A stretch of 56,610 bases of DNA from Streptomyces longisporoflavus. GTDB taxonomy: Bacteria > Actinomycetota > Actinomycetes > Streptomycetales > Streptomycetaceae. The notes under the pieces are model-generated. The model worked only from the letters and a program-made list of their open reading frames with translations. It had not been told where the DNA came from and made no database searches. This document shows, in pieces, positions 15,406 to 23,354 of this stretch (position 1 is the stretch's first letter; each line of letters starts with the position of its first letter). The position numbers and the translations under genes are program-made. The DNA lies in NCBI RefSeq assembly GCF_014649775.1, contig NZ_BMTR01000036.1, positions 1-56,610 of the forward strand. Direction: 5' to 3'.

Positions 15406-15413
15406 GCCAGCTC

Positions 15414-15448
15414 TATATCGTTTATCGATGTTATCGATAAACGATATA
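15414..15448. promoter_or_regulatory. 35-bp near-perfect palindromic operator
   Basis: Perfect 16-bp arms (TATATCGTTTATCGAT at 15414-15429 and its complement at 15433-15448) enclose a 3-nt centre. It is strikingly AT-rich for this genome and lies 9 bp before the DUF2975 start. It probably covers the promoter and is bound by the XRE protein of the same operon. Confidence 0.7.
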
Positions 15449-16150
15449 ACTGAACTGGTGGAGTTGCCAACCTCCTGACCATCGAGCTTCAGCCAACCGT
15501 CGACCCCGGCCCTACCGGTCCGCTGTACTCAACCGACCAGCAGGCAAGCCCAGTCGCCCTCCTCGGGACCATCGGCCCCCTGACGGACTGGCCAGGGCCC
15601 GCAACTGGGTCCGTTGGTAGAGGAGTTGAAGTCCCGGGAGGCGGCGAGGCCGCGCCGTCGTCGACCGGTGCCGGGCGCTCTGCCCCTCACCCACGGCTGA
15701 TACCGACCACCACATGCCCACCGCGGCCTGCAAAACCGCGTACGAGAACGCCCGCCGGCACGACACGGGCGCGCCCACCACAAGCGCGGATGGAGAAGGG
15801 CCCGCTGACAGCGCCCGCAAGGGCGTGTGTGCCCATCGCACGATGAGCAGGTAGCTGAATCGGGCGCACCGGCGGCGGCGCGGCTGCTCACGCTCGTCCA
15901 CCTTTAGTGGCGGTGGTGATACGGCGCGATTGTGGGCGAAGGCGTCACCGCGCAGAAGGAACGATGGCCTGCCCTGCGCAGGAGGCGGCGAGTCCGTGCT
16001 CGCCCAGGTCGGCGCGGGCCAGGCACTCCAGGCCTCGCGAGCTCGGGCACAGAAGGCGAGCCAGGACGGATCGGCTGCCGTGGGGCCCTTGGCGTAGTGG
16101 GTGTGACCGCGGTCGGTCATCGGGCCAGGGCGGTGTCTCTTTGGAGTGAC
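15449..16150. other. About 700 bp without a supported gene
   Basis: Open frames here lack ribosome binding sites and family features, and they change frame often. I see no repeats beyond short GC-rich hairpins. It is probably decayed or intergenic DNA. Confidence 0.4.
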
Positions 16151-16185
16151 CTCTGTTCCCGGCGCACTGTGCGCCGGGAACAGAG
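16151..16185 (-). terminator. Hairpin after the small membrane gene
   Basis: Perfect 16-bp arms CTCTGTTCCCGGCGCA (16151-16166) and complement (16170-16185) enclose a 3-nt loop, just past the stop of the 62-aa gene on the minus strand. Confidence 0.8.
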
Positions 16186-16191
16186 GGACGG

Positions 16192-16380
16192 CTACGCCAT
16201 CACGGTGTGCAGGGTGCTGACCACCACGCTGACTGCGCCGAGAGCGGCCAGGGGGCCGCCCACGACGAAGGTCACCGCGGCCGCGAGAGCGGCCGCGGTG
16301 AGGATGACGCCCCAGCGGAGCGGCAGCGGCTCCCGGGAGTCGGGGGTGTTGTTTGAGGAGTTGCGTCGTACATTGGTCAA
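16192..16380 (-). CDS. Small membrane protein (62 aa)
   Basis: The polar N-terminus (NVRRNSSNNTPDSREPLPLR) is followed by two hydrophobic segments at about residues 24-42 and 44-60. No family is recognised. Its own strong terminator (16151-16185) and position beside a plasmid-like gene suggest a real gene, perhaps one of the small membrane proteins common on actinobacterial integrating or conjugative elements. That link is only contextual. Confidence 0.55.
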   Translation of the reverse strand: MTNVRRNSSNNTPDSREPLPLRWGVILTAAALAAAVTFVVGGPLAALGAVSVVVSTLHTVMA

Positions 16381-16618
16381 AGCGGATACCTCGTATCTGC
16401 GTCTGTGAGCTGAAGCGGCCCCGGTTGCCCCCGGGGCCGTTCGCGTTTTCGGCGAACGGCTCAGCCGCTTGGCCCGGTTCCCGGGCCTACCTCCATTGTC
16501 GGGCGCTCCTGGGGGGTCGTCATGGGCGCCTGGCTACGCTTTGATCCGCCCCTGACTTACCTAGTAGTAGTAGAGAGTCTTATGGGCGGCTCAAAACGTT
16601 GAGATCAAAGCGCGATGA

Positions 16619-17698
16619 ATGAGCGGGACGGTGACGTGCATGGCGGGGGACCTGGCAGCGGTCGAGCGGCGGCATCGTCGCCTCAAGCGGCTCAAGGACT
16701 CGCAGGAGGTCGAGAAAGCGAATGCGGCCCTGCAACTCGCCTGGAACAGCGGCCTCAAGCCGTCCGCGATTCGCCTGCGTCCTGAACTGGTCTCTTCCGC
16801 AAGGCCCGTTCCGGCCGCCGAGCCGGTTCCGCCGCCGGTGACACAGCTGCTCAACCCCAGGGGCATCGCGCTGAGGTTCTATCTGATCGCCGTCTTCGAG
16901 GCACACTGCCGGCTTGCTCCGGGGAAACGCTGGGCCGGGACGCGCCGCCTCCAGGGCCTGCAGGGGTGGACCAACTTCGTGGCGGTCGATGCCGCCTTCA
17001 GCAGCGTGACGGGCACCTACCTGCGCGAGACCAAGCAGGAACGGGACGCGGAGACCAGTCGCCTGCGCCAACTCCAGGGAGCGCTGCGCACCCTGGAGGA
17101 CGTCGGCGTCAAGCGGGTGCAGGCCCTCGTGGAGGTGCCGAAGAAAGCGAACGGGCGGGGCCGGGACTACGAAGACTTCCGGCTGATGGGGGAGAGCGGG
17201 CGCGGTCCCCTGCATACGCCGAATCTCTACAGCGTTCCACGGCCCGGCGACGATGCGATCGCGATCCCGCCCGACTTCTTCTTGCGCGGGTGGGCGCACG
17301 TGCTCAGTCCGGCCGAGATGGCCACCTGGCTCGCGCTGCAAGAGCTCAGCCAGACCTATCCCGCTCGGCACGAAGAATCAGGGGTCTACCTCTACGCGAA
17401 GCGGCGCAAGGAGCAGTTCGGCCTGCTCCGCGACTCCTACGAGGACTCGTGCAACACACTGGAGGCCCTCGGCCTGATCCGTGAAGTGCCGCAGACCCGC
17501 GTGGTGGTCACGGACAAGGGCCCCGTCGAGGTGTCTGTCGGAACTTCGGACAGCACGTCGAAGCTCTCGTTTCTGTACAAGCCGTGCCGCTATCAGATGA
17601 TCGACGAGGGGCTCGCCGCAGACGCGCTGGACAAGACGACGAAGGAGCTGATCATCCGCAAGCACGCCCTGGAGCGGCGCCAGAAGAACCGGGAGTGA
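16619..17698 (+). CDS. Unknown plasmid-like protein with winged-helix features
   Basis: The product is 359 aa from ATG 16619; ATG 16640 is equally possible, since neither has a strong ribosome binding site. An N-terminal charged coiled segment (VERRHRRLKRLKDSQEVEKA) is followed by LNPRGIALRFYLIAVFEAHC. The segment IPPDFFLRGWAHVLSPAEMA with LYAKRRKEQFGLLRDSYEDS and LEALGLIREV looks like a replication-initiator-type winged helix. I do not recognise the family with certainty. A CTAGTAGTAGTAG run lies about 50 bp upstream. Similar genes are found on Streptomyces plasmids and chromosome arms; a rep-like role is a guess. Confidence 0.6.
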   Translation: MSGTVTCMAGDLAAVERRHRRLKRLKDSQEVEKANAALQLAWNSGLKPSAIRLRPELVSSARPVPAAEPVPPPVTQLLNPRGIALRFYLIAVFEAHCRLAPGKRWAGTRRLQGLQGWTNFVAVDAAFSSVTGTYLRETKQERDAETSRLRQLQGALRTLEDVGVKRVQALVEVPKKANGRGRDYEDFRLMGESGRGPLHTPNLYSVPRPGDDAIAIPPDFFLRGWAHVLSPAEMATWLALQELSQTYPARHEESGVYLYAKRRKEQFGLLRDSYEDSCNTLEALGLIREVPQTRVVVTDKGPVEVSVGTSDSTSKLSFLYKPCRYQMIDEGLAADALDKTTKELIIRKHALERRQKNRE

Positions 17699-18132
17699 CT
17701 TGCGGCCGTCACGGCGGCGCACTTTCCGCTTCCAGCAGCGTCCGCAGGCCCGCTCAAGGTGGGCCCGGTAGGCGTGGATGGCGAGGAGCCGGCGCTGGGC
17801 CTGCCCGCTCCCTTCCGCGGAAACCTCACCTGTCACACAGGGGACCCCTGAGGAAGGCCCTGAAGGCCCCCAGGAGCGCCGATCAGGCGCAGCACGAACA
17901 GCCAGCCACAAAAGGGCACTTGAGCGCGCCACAGGGCCACGCAGGACCGCGCTGCAGGTTTGAATAGCTGCTCCGCGAAAGTGCGTGGCCCGACCGTGCC
18001 GGGTCACCGAGGCGGCCGTCGGGCACGACGCCACCGCTTCAGACCGCCAACGCCGCCGCCAAGAGGTAAGACTCTCCGCACTACAGGAGAATCTCGCCTA
18101 CCGATGCTCTGCCACGGCCACGGCAACGCCCG
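17699..18132. other. Intergenic stretch, no supported gene
   Basis: About 430 bp between the plasmid-like gene and the SH3 gene. Frames on the minus strand run antisense into the 3' end of the plasmid-like gene and lack starts. No repeat or RNA gene is seen. Confidence 0.4.
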
Positions 18133-18468
18133 CTAGCAGTCCAGGTACGCGACGTGGATCCACACTCCCGTGCGGCCGCCCCACAGGTCTCCCTTGATCC
18201 AGGAGCCCTCCCGGCCATGCGCGTTGAGCTTCTGGCCCCTGTTCACCTGGCCCAGGACCGGGTATTGGGAGCCCGGGCCCCCTCGGAAGTTGACTCCGTT
18301 GTCGTTGACCGTGCACACGGCGGCCCGCTTCGCAGGCTGGTTCTGTGATGCGGGAGCGGCCTGGGAGTCGCTGTGGGCAGCCGCAGACACCGCGGTGCCG
18401 CCAGTGAGGCCGAGTACCGCTGCGGCGGCAACGGCTGCCGCCGCCAGAGTGCGAGATGCGTGGAACAT
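18133..18468 (-). CDS. Secreted SH3-domain protein
   Basis: The product is 111 aa. A clear Sec signal peptide covers residues 1-30 (hydrophobic run AAAAVAAAAVLGLTGGTAVS, Ala-x-Ala near 31). The mature part is a bacterial SH3-like domain with VNFRGGPGSQYPVLGQVNRG, GSWIKGDLWGG and WIHVAYLDC. Two cysteines (VCTVND and the final residue) may form a disulfide. Such small exported SH3 proteins are abundant in Streptomyces and probably bind cell-wall peptides. It is monocistronic. Confidence 0.88.
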   Translation of the reverse strand: MFHASRTLAAAAVAAAAVLGLTGGTAVSAAAHSDSQAAPASQNQPAKRAAVCTVNDNGVNFRGGPGSQYPVLGQVNRGQKLNAHGREGSWIKGDLWGGRTGVWIHVAYLDC

Positions 18469-18775
18469 CGGGCTTCCCCTTAGTGATCGTTTCGTGTGCC
18501 GGGCCGCTCAAGTGACGGTCGCGCCCCGCCCTATGGGGTGCGACCGCAGCCCTGCGATAACTGAGAGTAGGTACACGACTACGCTCGATTACGGGGTTTC
18601 GGGCGTGATCACACTTTTGTGTACCGGCCCCACAAGGGCCTGGCGGGAACGCCGCCCGGGTGCCCGGGCGGGAGCGTTCCTTCCGCATGTTCTATGCGGA
18701 GGTCAGGTGGCCTGCGTGTGATGCTGAAGCCGCAAGTGTTCATGTCGGCAATGTCGGCATCGGAGCGGAGGTCTG

Positions 18776-19858
18776 ATGGTGTATCAGGAGATCGGCGACA
18801 ACGTTATCGGCGTGGAGGACACACTCAGTGCTGAGAACGTCGCCGTCTACCGGTGGCTGGCCCTGCACGGTCAGCTCGACCCGGTCCGGATAGCCGAGGA
18901 GACCGGGCTCGACGAGACGGTCGTGAGCGGTGCGGTGGGCCATCTGCTGCGGATCGGTCTGGTGCAGCGGGGCGAGGCGGGCGACGGGCGGCTGCGCGCC
19001 GTCGACCCGGCGCGCGTTGCCGCCGTGGCGACCGCGCCGATGGAGCGGGCCATCGCTCAGCAGCAGGCCCGACTGCATGTGCTGCGCGATCAGTTCTCTC
19101 AGCTGGCCGCCGACTACGAAGAGGGCCGGCACAGTGTCGCCACCGACGTGGAACGCATTCCCGGGCTCACGCAGGTGCGGGACGCGCTGACGCGGGCCGC
19201 GGCGAACTGCCGCGAGGACATGGTCACCGTGCAGCCCGGCGGCACCCGTCCCCCCGAGGTGCTCCAGGACGCGCTGCACCGGGACAGCCAGATGCTGGCC
19301 AGGGGGGTGCGGATGCGGACGCTCTACCATCACACCGCCCGGTTCAACGGTCCCAGTCAGGCGTACGTGGCCCGTATGAGCGCGCTTGGCGGGGAGTACC
19401 GGACCGCCCACCAACTGGCTGGTCGGTTGATCATCTTCGACCGGGAGCTGGCGTTCATGACCGACCACGACAACCGGCTCGGGGCGGTGGTGGTGCGGGA
19501 GCCGTCGGTCGTGCAGTACCTGTACGAGGTCTTCGAGCAGACCTGGTCGCAGGCGCAGCCCTTCTCCGACGCGGCCGCCGACGGCCTGGAGGCGGTCGCC
19601 AAGGATCTGGACCGCACCATTCTGCGGCTGCTCGCGACGGGGTTGAAGGACGAGACGATCGCCCGGCGGCTCGGCATGTCGCTGCGCACCACCCGCAAGC
19701 ACATCTCCGACATGATGCAGGCGCTCGGCGCCGAGAGCCGCTTCCAGGCCGGGGTGGCGGTGGGCACGGGAGGGCTCTTGGACGACGACGGTGACGGGAA
19801 CGGGAACGGGGGCGGGGGCGGGGAGGCGGACGCCTCCGCCTCGACCGGGCGGGCCTGA
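18776..19858 (+). CDS. TrmB-like/LuxR-family regulator at the left edge of the NRPS cluster
   Basis: The product is 360 aa. The N-terminal winged helix (residues 20-65, LDPVRIAEETGLDETVVSGA, LLRIGLVQRGE) is followed by a helical segment and a phospholipase-D-like sensor region (FNGPSQAYVARMSALGGEYR). A LuxR HTH near 275-330 (LKDETIARRLGMSLRTTRKH) precedes a disordered D/G/N-rich tail. The architecture matches the regulator at 375. GGAGG lies just before ATG 18776/GTG 18779. It faces the micropeptide/cupin-like unit (20754-19886) tail to tail, which is the main reason to think the peptide and regulator work together. It is a probable pathway regulator. Confidence 0.85.
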   Translation: MVYQEIGDNVIGVEDTLSAENVAVYRWLALHGQLDPVRIAEETGLDETVVSGAVGHLLRIGLVQRGEAGDGRLRAVDPARVAAVATAPMERAIAQQQARLHVLRDQFSQLAADYEEGRHSVATDVERIPGLTQVRDALTRAAANCREDMVTVQPGGTRPPEVLQDALHRDSQMLARGVRMRTLYHHTARFNGPSQAYVARMSALGGEYRTAHQLAGRLIIFDRELAFMTDHDNRLGAVVVREPSVVQYLYEVFEQTWSQAQPFSDAAADGLEAVAKDLDRTILRLLATGLKDETIARRLGMSLRTTRKHISDMMQALGAESRFQAGVAVGTGGLLDDDGDGNGNGGGGGEADASASTGRA

Positions 19859-19885
19859 GCGGAAGGCCGGCTGATGCGCGGAAGA

Positions 19886-20449
19886 TCAGTCCGCTTCGTC
19901 CAAGTGCAGTTCAAGGAGCGTCGTCGGGGTGTGGATCTCCGACAGGAGGTAGGTGTGGTCCGGGGGGACGAACAGGGTGCCGCCGGAGCGCAGGCGCATG
20001 CCCAGTGGGTGCGGGGGTCCGGGGGCCGGGGCTTCGCCGGCGCGCGTCAGGTCGCAGCGGCAGGCGCCCTCCAGGACCGTGACGGTGGAGCCGCTGCCGC
20101 TCGGCTCGCCCTTCGTGGCGGGGGCGTCGACGGGCAGGAAGCGGTAGAAGGGGCGCACCCGCAGCCGCAGTCTGCGGCCGAGTTCCGCCGCCAGTGGCTC
20201 GGTGTCCGGTCCGCCCGGCACGGGAGCAGCGGCGTCCGGTTCCGGGTGGTCCGGCCGGGGCAACTGGACGAGGGCCGGGAGAGTGGCGGGTTCCTCGGGC
20301 CACAGCAGGGCGGGGCCCTTGGTGCCGTTGGCCTCCACGCACAGGGCCAGCTCTTCGACGTACGACTGGATCGGCCGGCTCAGAGCTCCTTGTCGTTCTC
20401 CCTGTCCTTCTCCCTGTCCTTCTCCCTGTCCTTCTCCTTGTCCGGGCAT
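19886..20449 (-). CDS. Cupin-like protein downstream of a secreted micropeptide
   Basis: The product is 187 aa from ATG 20449 (GGAGA upstream). Residues 3-20 are a low-complexity GQGEGQGEGQGE repeat encoded by tandem 12-bp units. The rest has a small beta-barrel look: FYRFLPV, STVTVLEGACRCDLT, then GMRLRSGGTLFVPPDHTYLL and a terminal LLELHLDEAD. This resembles single-domain cupins, but the metal-binding His pattern is incomplete, so the family is uncertain. It follows the 52-aa secreted peptide gene by 146 bp on the same strand and is probably cotranscribed. A role in making or modifying the peptide is possible but unproven. Confidence 0.6.
   Translation of the reverse strand: MPGQGEGQGEGQGEGQGERQGALSRPIQSYVEELALCVEANGTKGPALLWPEEPATLPALVQLPRPDHPEPDAAAPVPGGPDTEPLAAELGRRLRLRVRPFYRFLPVDAPATKGEPSGSGSTVTVLEGACRCDLTRAGEAPAPGPPHPLGMRLRSGGTLFVPPDHTYLLSEIHTPTTLLELHLDEAD
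20395..20444. repeat. 12-bp tandem repeat
   Basis: Four or so units of CCCTGTCCTTCT (GGACAGGGAGAA on the coding strand) encode the Gly-Gln-Gly-Glu repeat at the start of the cupin-like protein. Changes in copy number keep frame. The purine-rich strand also contains several AGGAGAA-like sequences that could act as ribosome binding sites. Confidence 0.75.
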
Positions 20450-20595
20450 GCTTCTCCGATCTGCCGCACGTCCGGTCGATGCGGGGGTGGGTGGGGTGAG
20501 TGGAGTGAGCGGGGTGGGTCAGGGCGCGGTCAGGCTTGCTCCGGTGCGGGTGGTCGGAGCGCTGCGGCGCCGTCCCTGCGGGTGCACACAGGTCA

Positions 20596-20754
20596 TTACG
20601 GAAGGCGGCCCCAGCCGCTGTCGCCGTTGTCGAACGTGACCGAGGATGTCGCCTGGGTGCGGGGGTGGCCCGTCTCGGCGGCGGCTGTTCCGACCGTCGC
20701 GCCGACCGTCAGCAGGCAGAGGACGCCGAGCACGAACACGCGGGCAGACTTCAT
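20596..20754 (-). CDS. Secreted 52-aa micropeptide, GDSGWG type (left copy)
   Basis: ATG 20754 follows AGGAGAAACC. Residues 1-26 form a signal peptide (MKSARVFVLGVLCLL, then GTAAA before ET), leaving a mature peptide of about 26 aa that ends VTFDNGDSGWGRLP. The gene at 51509 encodes a homologue: 20 of the first 28 residues agree, and both carry GDSGWG. A 99-bp block upstream (20841-20939) is also conserved. No modification enzyme is adjacent apart from the cupin-like gene. A signal or a bioactive secreted peptide is the best reading. It is too short for most gene finders, but the duplication is strong evidence that it is real. Confidence 0.8.
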   Translation of the reverse strand: MKSARVFVLGVLCLLTVGATVGTAAAETGHPRTQATSSVTFDNGDSGWGRLP

Positions 20755-20840
20755 GGTTTCTCCTGTGCTTCCTGGAATCCGGGGGGTGGCAACGCTGCGA
20801 GCGTCCCGGCCCGGCCGCTGGTGGTGCGGCCGCGCTCTCT

Positions 20841-20939
20841 CGCTCTTCCAGGATGGTGGGCGGCCCGCCCTGAAACCATGGACCGCCCCGTTCACCAAGT
20901 TGTCCCGTACGGAAGCGGAAGGGTGCACGAGTCGCCCAT
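20841..20939 (-). promoter_or_regulatory. Conserved promoter block of the left micropeptide
   Basis: This 99-bp block matches 51743-51841 without gaps in 72 of 99 positions. It includes identical runs CGCTCTTCCAGGAT and TTCACCAAGTT and a shared CCATGGA. On the gene strand AACTTGGTGAA is an imperfect inverted repeat that may be an operator or -35 region. It sits 87 bp before the peptide start, so the transcript would have a leader. Confidence 0.65.
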
Positions 20940-20945
20940 CTCGCC

Positions 20946-22448
20946 TCAATCGGCGGAAAACGTTTCGCGGAGCTTCGGCCGGTCGATCTTTCCGTTCCGC
21001 GTCGAGGGCAGAGCGCTCAGTTCGGTGAAGTGCCGGGGGACCATGAATCGGGGCAGGCGGGTGGCGCAGGCGGCTTTCAGGTCATGCTCGTTGACCCTTG
21101 CGCCGGTCACGCTCGTGTAGAACGCGGCCAGTTGGGTGGAGGCGGCGACCTTGACGCCGACGACCGCGGCGCGGCGTACGCCGGGCACTCCGGCGAGCAC
21201 GGACTCCACCTCGCCCGGCTCGACCCGGTAGCCGTTGACCTTGAGCTGGTCGTCGAGCCGGGAGACGAAGTGGAACTGAGTGCCGTCGAAGGTGACCAGG
21301 TCCCCGCTGAAGTAGCAGCGGCGCATGCGGCCGTCCCTGTGCTCGACCTGCCGGAATTTGCGGGCGGTGAGCTCCTCGTCGCCGGCGTATCCGAGCCCGA
21401 CGCAGTTCCCCGCTATGACCAGTTCCCGGGTCTCGCCGGGCGTGAACGGGCGTAGCACACCGTCCACCTCGCACAGCAGCTCCGCGTCGACTACCGCCGT
21501 TCCGATGGGCGGGCGGTCGGGCCAGTCGGTGACCTCGCCGGTGAGCCGGTACTGGGTGACGACGTGGGTTTCGCTGGGCCCGTACTGGTTCACCAGGGTC
21601 AGGTCACCGGCGGCGCAGAACTTGCGTACCTCGTCGTTGATGACCAACTGCTCGCCCGCCACCGAGATCTCCCGCAGGCTGGGTGTCTCGATGCCCGCGA
21701 CGCATGCGGCGGCGGCCAGGCCGTGCAGTCCGACGACGGGCTGGAAGAGGCGGGCGGCCTGGTGCTCGCTGATGATGTCGAGCAGCGTGAAGGGGTCGAG
21801 GCGGTCGTGGTCGTTCACCACGATCAGGGTCGCGCCGGCCAGCCAGGTCGCCACGGTGTCCTCGTAGACCATGTCGAAGCCGATGGAGGACATGTGCAGG
21901 GTGTTCGGGGGGCGGTCGTGGCTCCATCGCGCGACGTGCCAGTTGCCCAGGTCCGCGAGGACCACCGGGGGCACCGTGACGGCCTTGGGGTCGCCGGTGG
22001 AGCCTGAGGTGGGGATGACGTAGCAGATCGGTCCGGTCGCCAGTTCGTCGCGCCGTGTGCCGCGGATCGTGGTGAAGGTGTGCTGCGGGACGGGCGAGTC
22101 GACCGGTGGGCACGCCTCGTCGCGCAGGATCATGGCGCAGCCGGCGCTGCGTACGAGTTTGGTGGTCCAGGCGGGCGGCATGGCCGGGTCGATGGACAGC
22201 ACTCCGGCGCCGACGCGCCAGACGCCGAGGACCGCCGCGCTGCGGGACCAGGAACGCGTGGCGTGGACGTCGACGACGTCGCCGGGGCCGATGCCGTGTG
22301 CGGTCAGGCCGCCCGCGATCTCGGCCGACAGTGCGTCGAGTTCGGCGTAGGTGTGCGGGACGCCGCCGTCGATGACCGCCACCGCGTCCCGGTGCCGGGT
22401 GAGGGCGGCGGCCAGTTGCTGGATCAGTGAACCTTCGACGTCGCTCAT
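20946..22448 (-). CDS. Stand-alone amino acid adenylation enzyme (NRPS A domain)
   Basis: The product is 500 aa from ATG 22448, overlapping the upstream oxygenase stop by 4 bp. It is a complete A domain: core A3 TSGSTGDPKAVTV, A5 NQYGPSETH, A7 YFSGDLV, A8 RLDDQLKVNGYRVEPGEVES, A10 NGKIDRPK. It lacks carrier and condensation domains. Two carrier domains in the cluster lack a cis A domain (T-E protein at 40486; third module of the 2722-aa synthetase), so it probably charges one or both in trans. My manual reading of the specificity positions (D-M-E-F-S-A-Q-V-V-K) does not match a code I know. DADH or a derivative is a candidate substrate by context. Confidence 0.88.
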   Translation of the reverse strand: MSDVEGSLIQQLAAALTRHRDAVAVIDGGVPHTYAELDALSAEIAGGLTAHGIGPGDVVDVHATRSWSRSAAVLGVWRVGAGVLSIDPAMPPAWTTKLVRSAGCAMILRDEACPPVDSPVPQHTFTTIRGTRRDELATGPICYVIPTSGSTGDPKAVTVPPVVLADLGNWHVARWSHDRPPNTLHMSSIGFDMVYEDTVATWLAGATLIVVNDHDRLDPFTLLDIISEHQAARLFQPVVGLHGLAAAACVAGIETPSLREISVAGEQLVINDEVRKFCAAGDLTLVNQYGPSETHVVTQYRLTGEVTDWPDRPPIGTAVVDAELLCEVDGVLRPFTPGETRELVIAGNCVGLGYAGDEELTARKFRQVEHRDGRMRRCYFSGDLVTFDGTQFHFVSRLDDQLKVNGYRVEPGEVESVLAGVPGVRRAAVVGVKVAASTQLAAFYTSVTGARVNEHDLKAACATRLPRFMVPRHFTELSALPSTRNGKIDRPKLRETFSAD

Positions 22449-23245
22449 GCGATCAGGCCTCCGTCGACGAGTTCCAGCGGCCGGTAGTCGCGCGAGGCGA
22501 CGAACTCCGGGCGCGGGTGGGGTACGTCGCGCAGTTCGTTGTCGACGCTGTTGTAGCTGACGAACGCCATGGTGCGGCTGGTCGGCGACATGTTGGCGCC
22601 GGAACCGTGCGCGATGCAGGGGTCGAAGAACAGCAGGCTTCCGGCGCGGCCGACGATGGAGCGGATCTCCGACTCCGCCGTCACCTTGGCCATCTGCTCG
22701 GCGTCCAGGGCGAACTTCAGCTTCGCCGACAGGTCGGCCTCCCACTGCGAGGTGCCCGCGGACTCGGGGTGCCAGGGGGCGATCTCGCCGTTGCGGTGCG
22801 AACCGGGCACGACCAGGAGCGGGCCGTTGTGCTCGGTCGCGTCGTCCAGCAGGACCGCGACATTGACGGCGCGCGGCTCCGGCATGCCGTCCTTGTTGCC
22901 CCAGACGCTGTAGTCCTGGTGCCACTGCCACACCTCGCCGCGCAGCGCCTGCTTGGCGTTGACCTTGCACTGGAAGACGTGGACCTTGCTCTCCAGGAGT
23001 GCCTCGGCGGCGGAGAGCAGCTGGGGCAGGCGTACCAGGCGGGAGAAGAGGGCGCCGGTGGTGTGGCAGCCGTGGATGCCGCGCACCGTGGTGCCGTCCT
23101 CCTCGAAGATCCGGCCGGGGTGCTCGGTCGCGTAGAGGTCGGCCACCTCACGTCGCAGAGCGGCGATGTCGTCGGCGTCGAAGACGTCGTCCAGGAGCAG
23201 GAATCCCTCGGACCGGTATTCCGATATCTGACTTTCGGTGAGCAT
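22445..23245 (-). CDS. Phytanoyl-CoA dioxygenase-family Fe(II)/2-oxoglutarate oxygenase
   Basis: The product is 266 aa from ATG 23245 (AGAGG upstream); the longer frame start is rejected as His-rich and without a ribosome binding site. The metal triad is His109-x-Asp111 (WHQDYSVW) and His213 (IAHGSG), with Arg224 for 2-oxoglutarate, so it looks active. It resembles the EctD/PhyH group, which often hydroxylates free amino acids or carrier-bound residues. It is coupled to the A enzyme (4-bp overlap), which suggests that the two act on the same building block. Confidence 0.88.
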   Translation of the reverse strand: MLTESQISEYRSEGFLLLDDVFDADDIAALRREVADLYATEHPGRIFEEDGTTVRGIHGCHTTGALFSRLVRLPQLLSAAEALLESKVHVFQCKVNAKQALRGEVWQWHQDYSVWGNKDGMPEPRAVNVAVLLDDATEHNGPLLVVPGSHRNGEIAPWHPESAGTSQWEADLSAKLKFALDAEQMAKVTAESEIRSIVGRAGSLLFFDPCIAHGSGANMSPTSRTMAFVSYNSVDNELRDVPHPRPEFVASRDYRPLELVDGGLIA

Positions 23246-23354
23246 GGCTCGATGACCTCTCTGCGATGTCGCGTGGTGCGTGTGGTGCGCGTGGTGGTGG
23301 AGTGAGTGGGTCACGGCGGGCGGCGGGGGCGGCGCCCGTCCGGCCACGGCGACC

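Noticed and set aside
15512..16120. A 202-aa minus-strand frame
   Set aside because: The first 30 residues look protein-like, but the rest is low-complexity Arg/Pro/Ala with no fold, no ribosome binding site and no context.
17378..18034. A 218-aa minus-strand frame
   Set aside because: More than 300 bp are antisense to the plasmid-like gene and the start region has no ribosome binding site.
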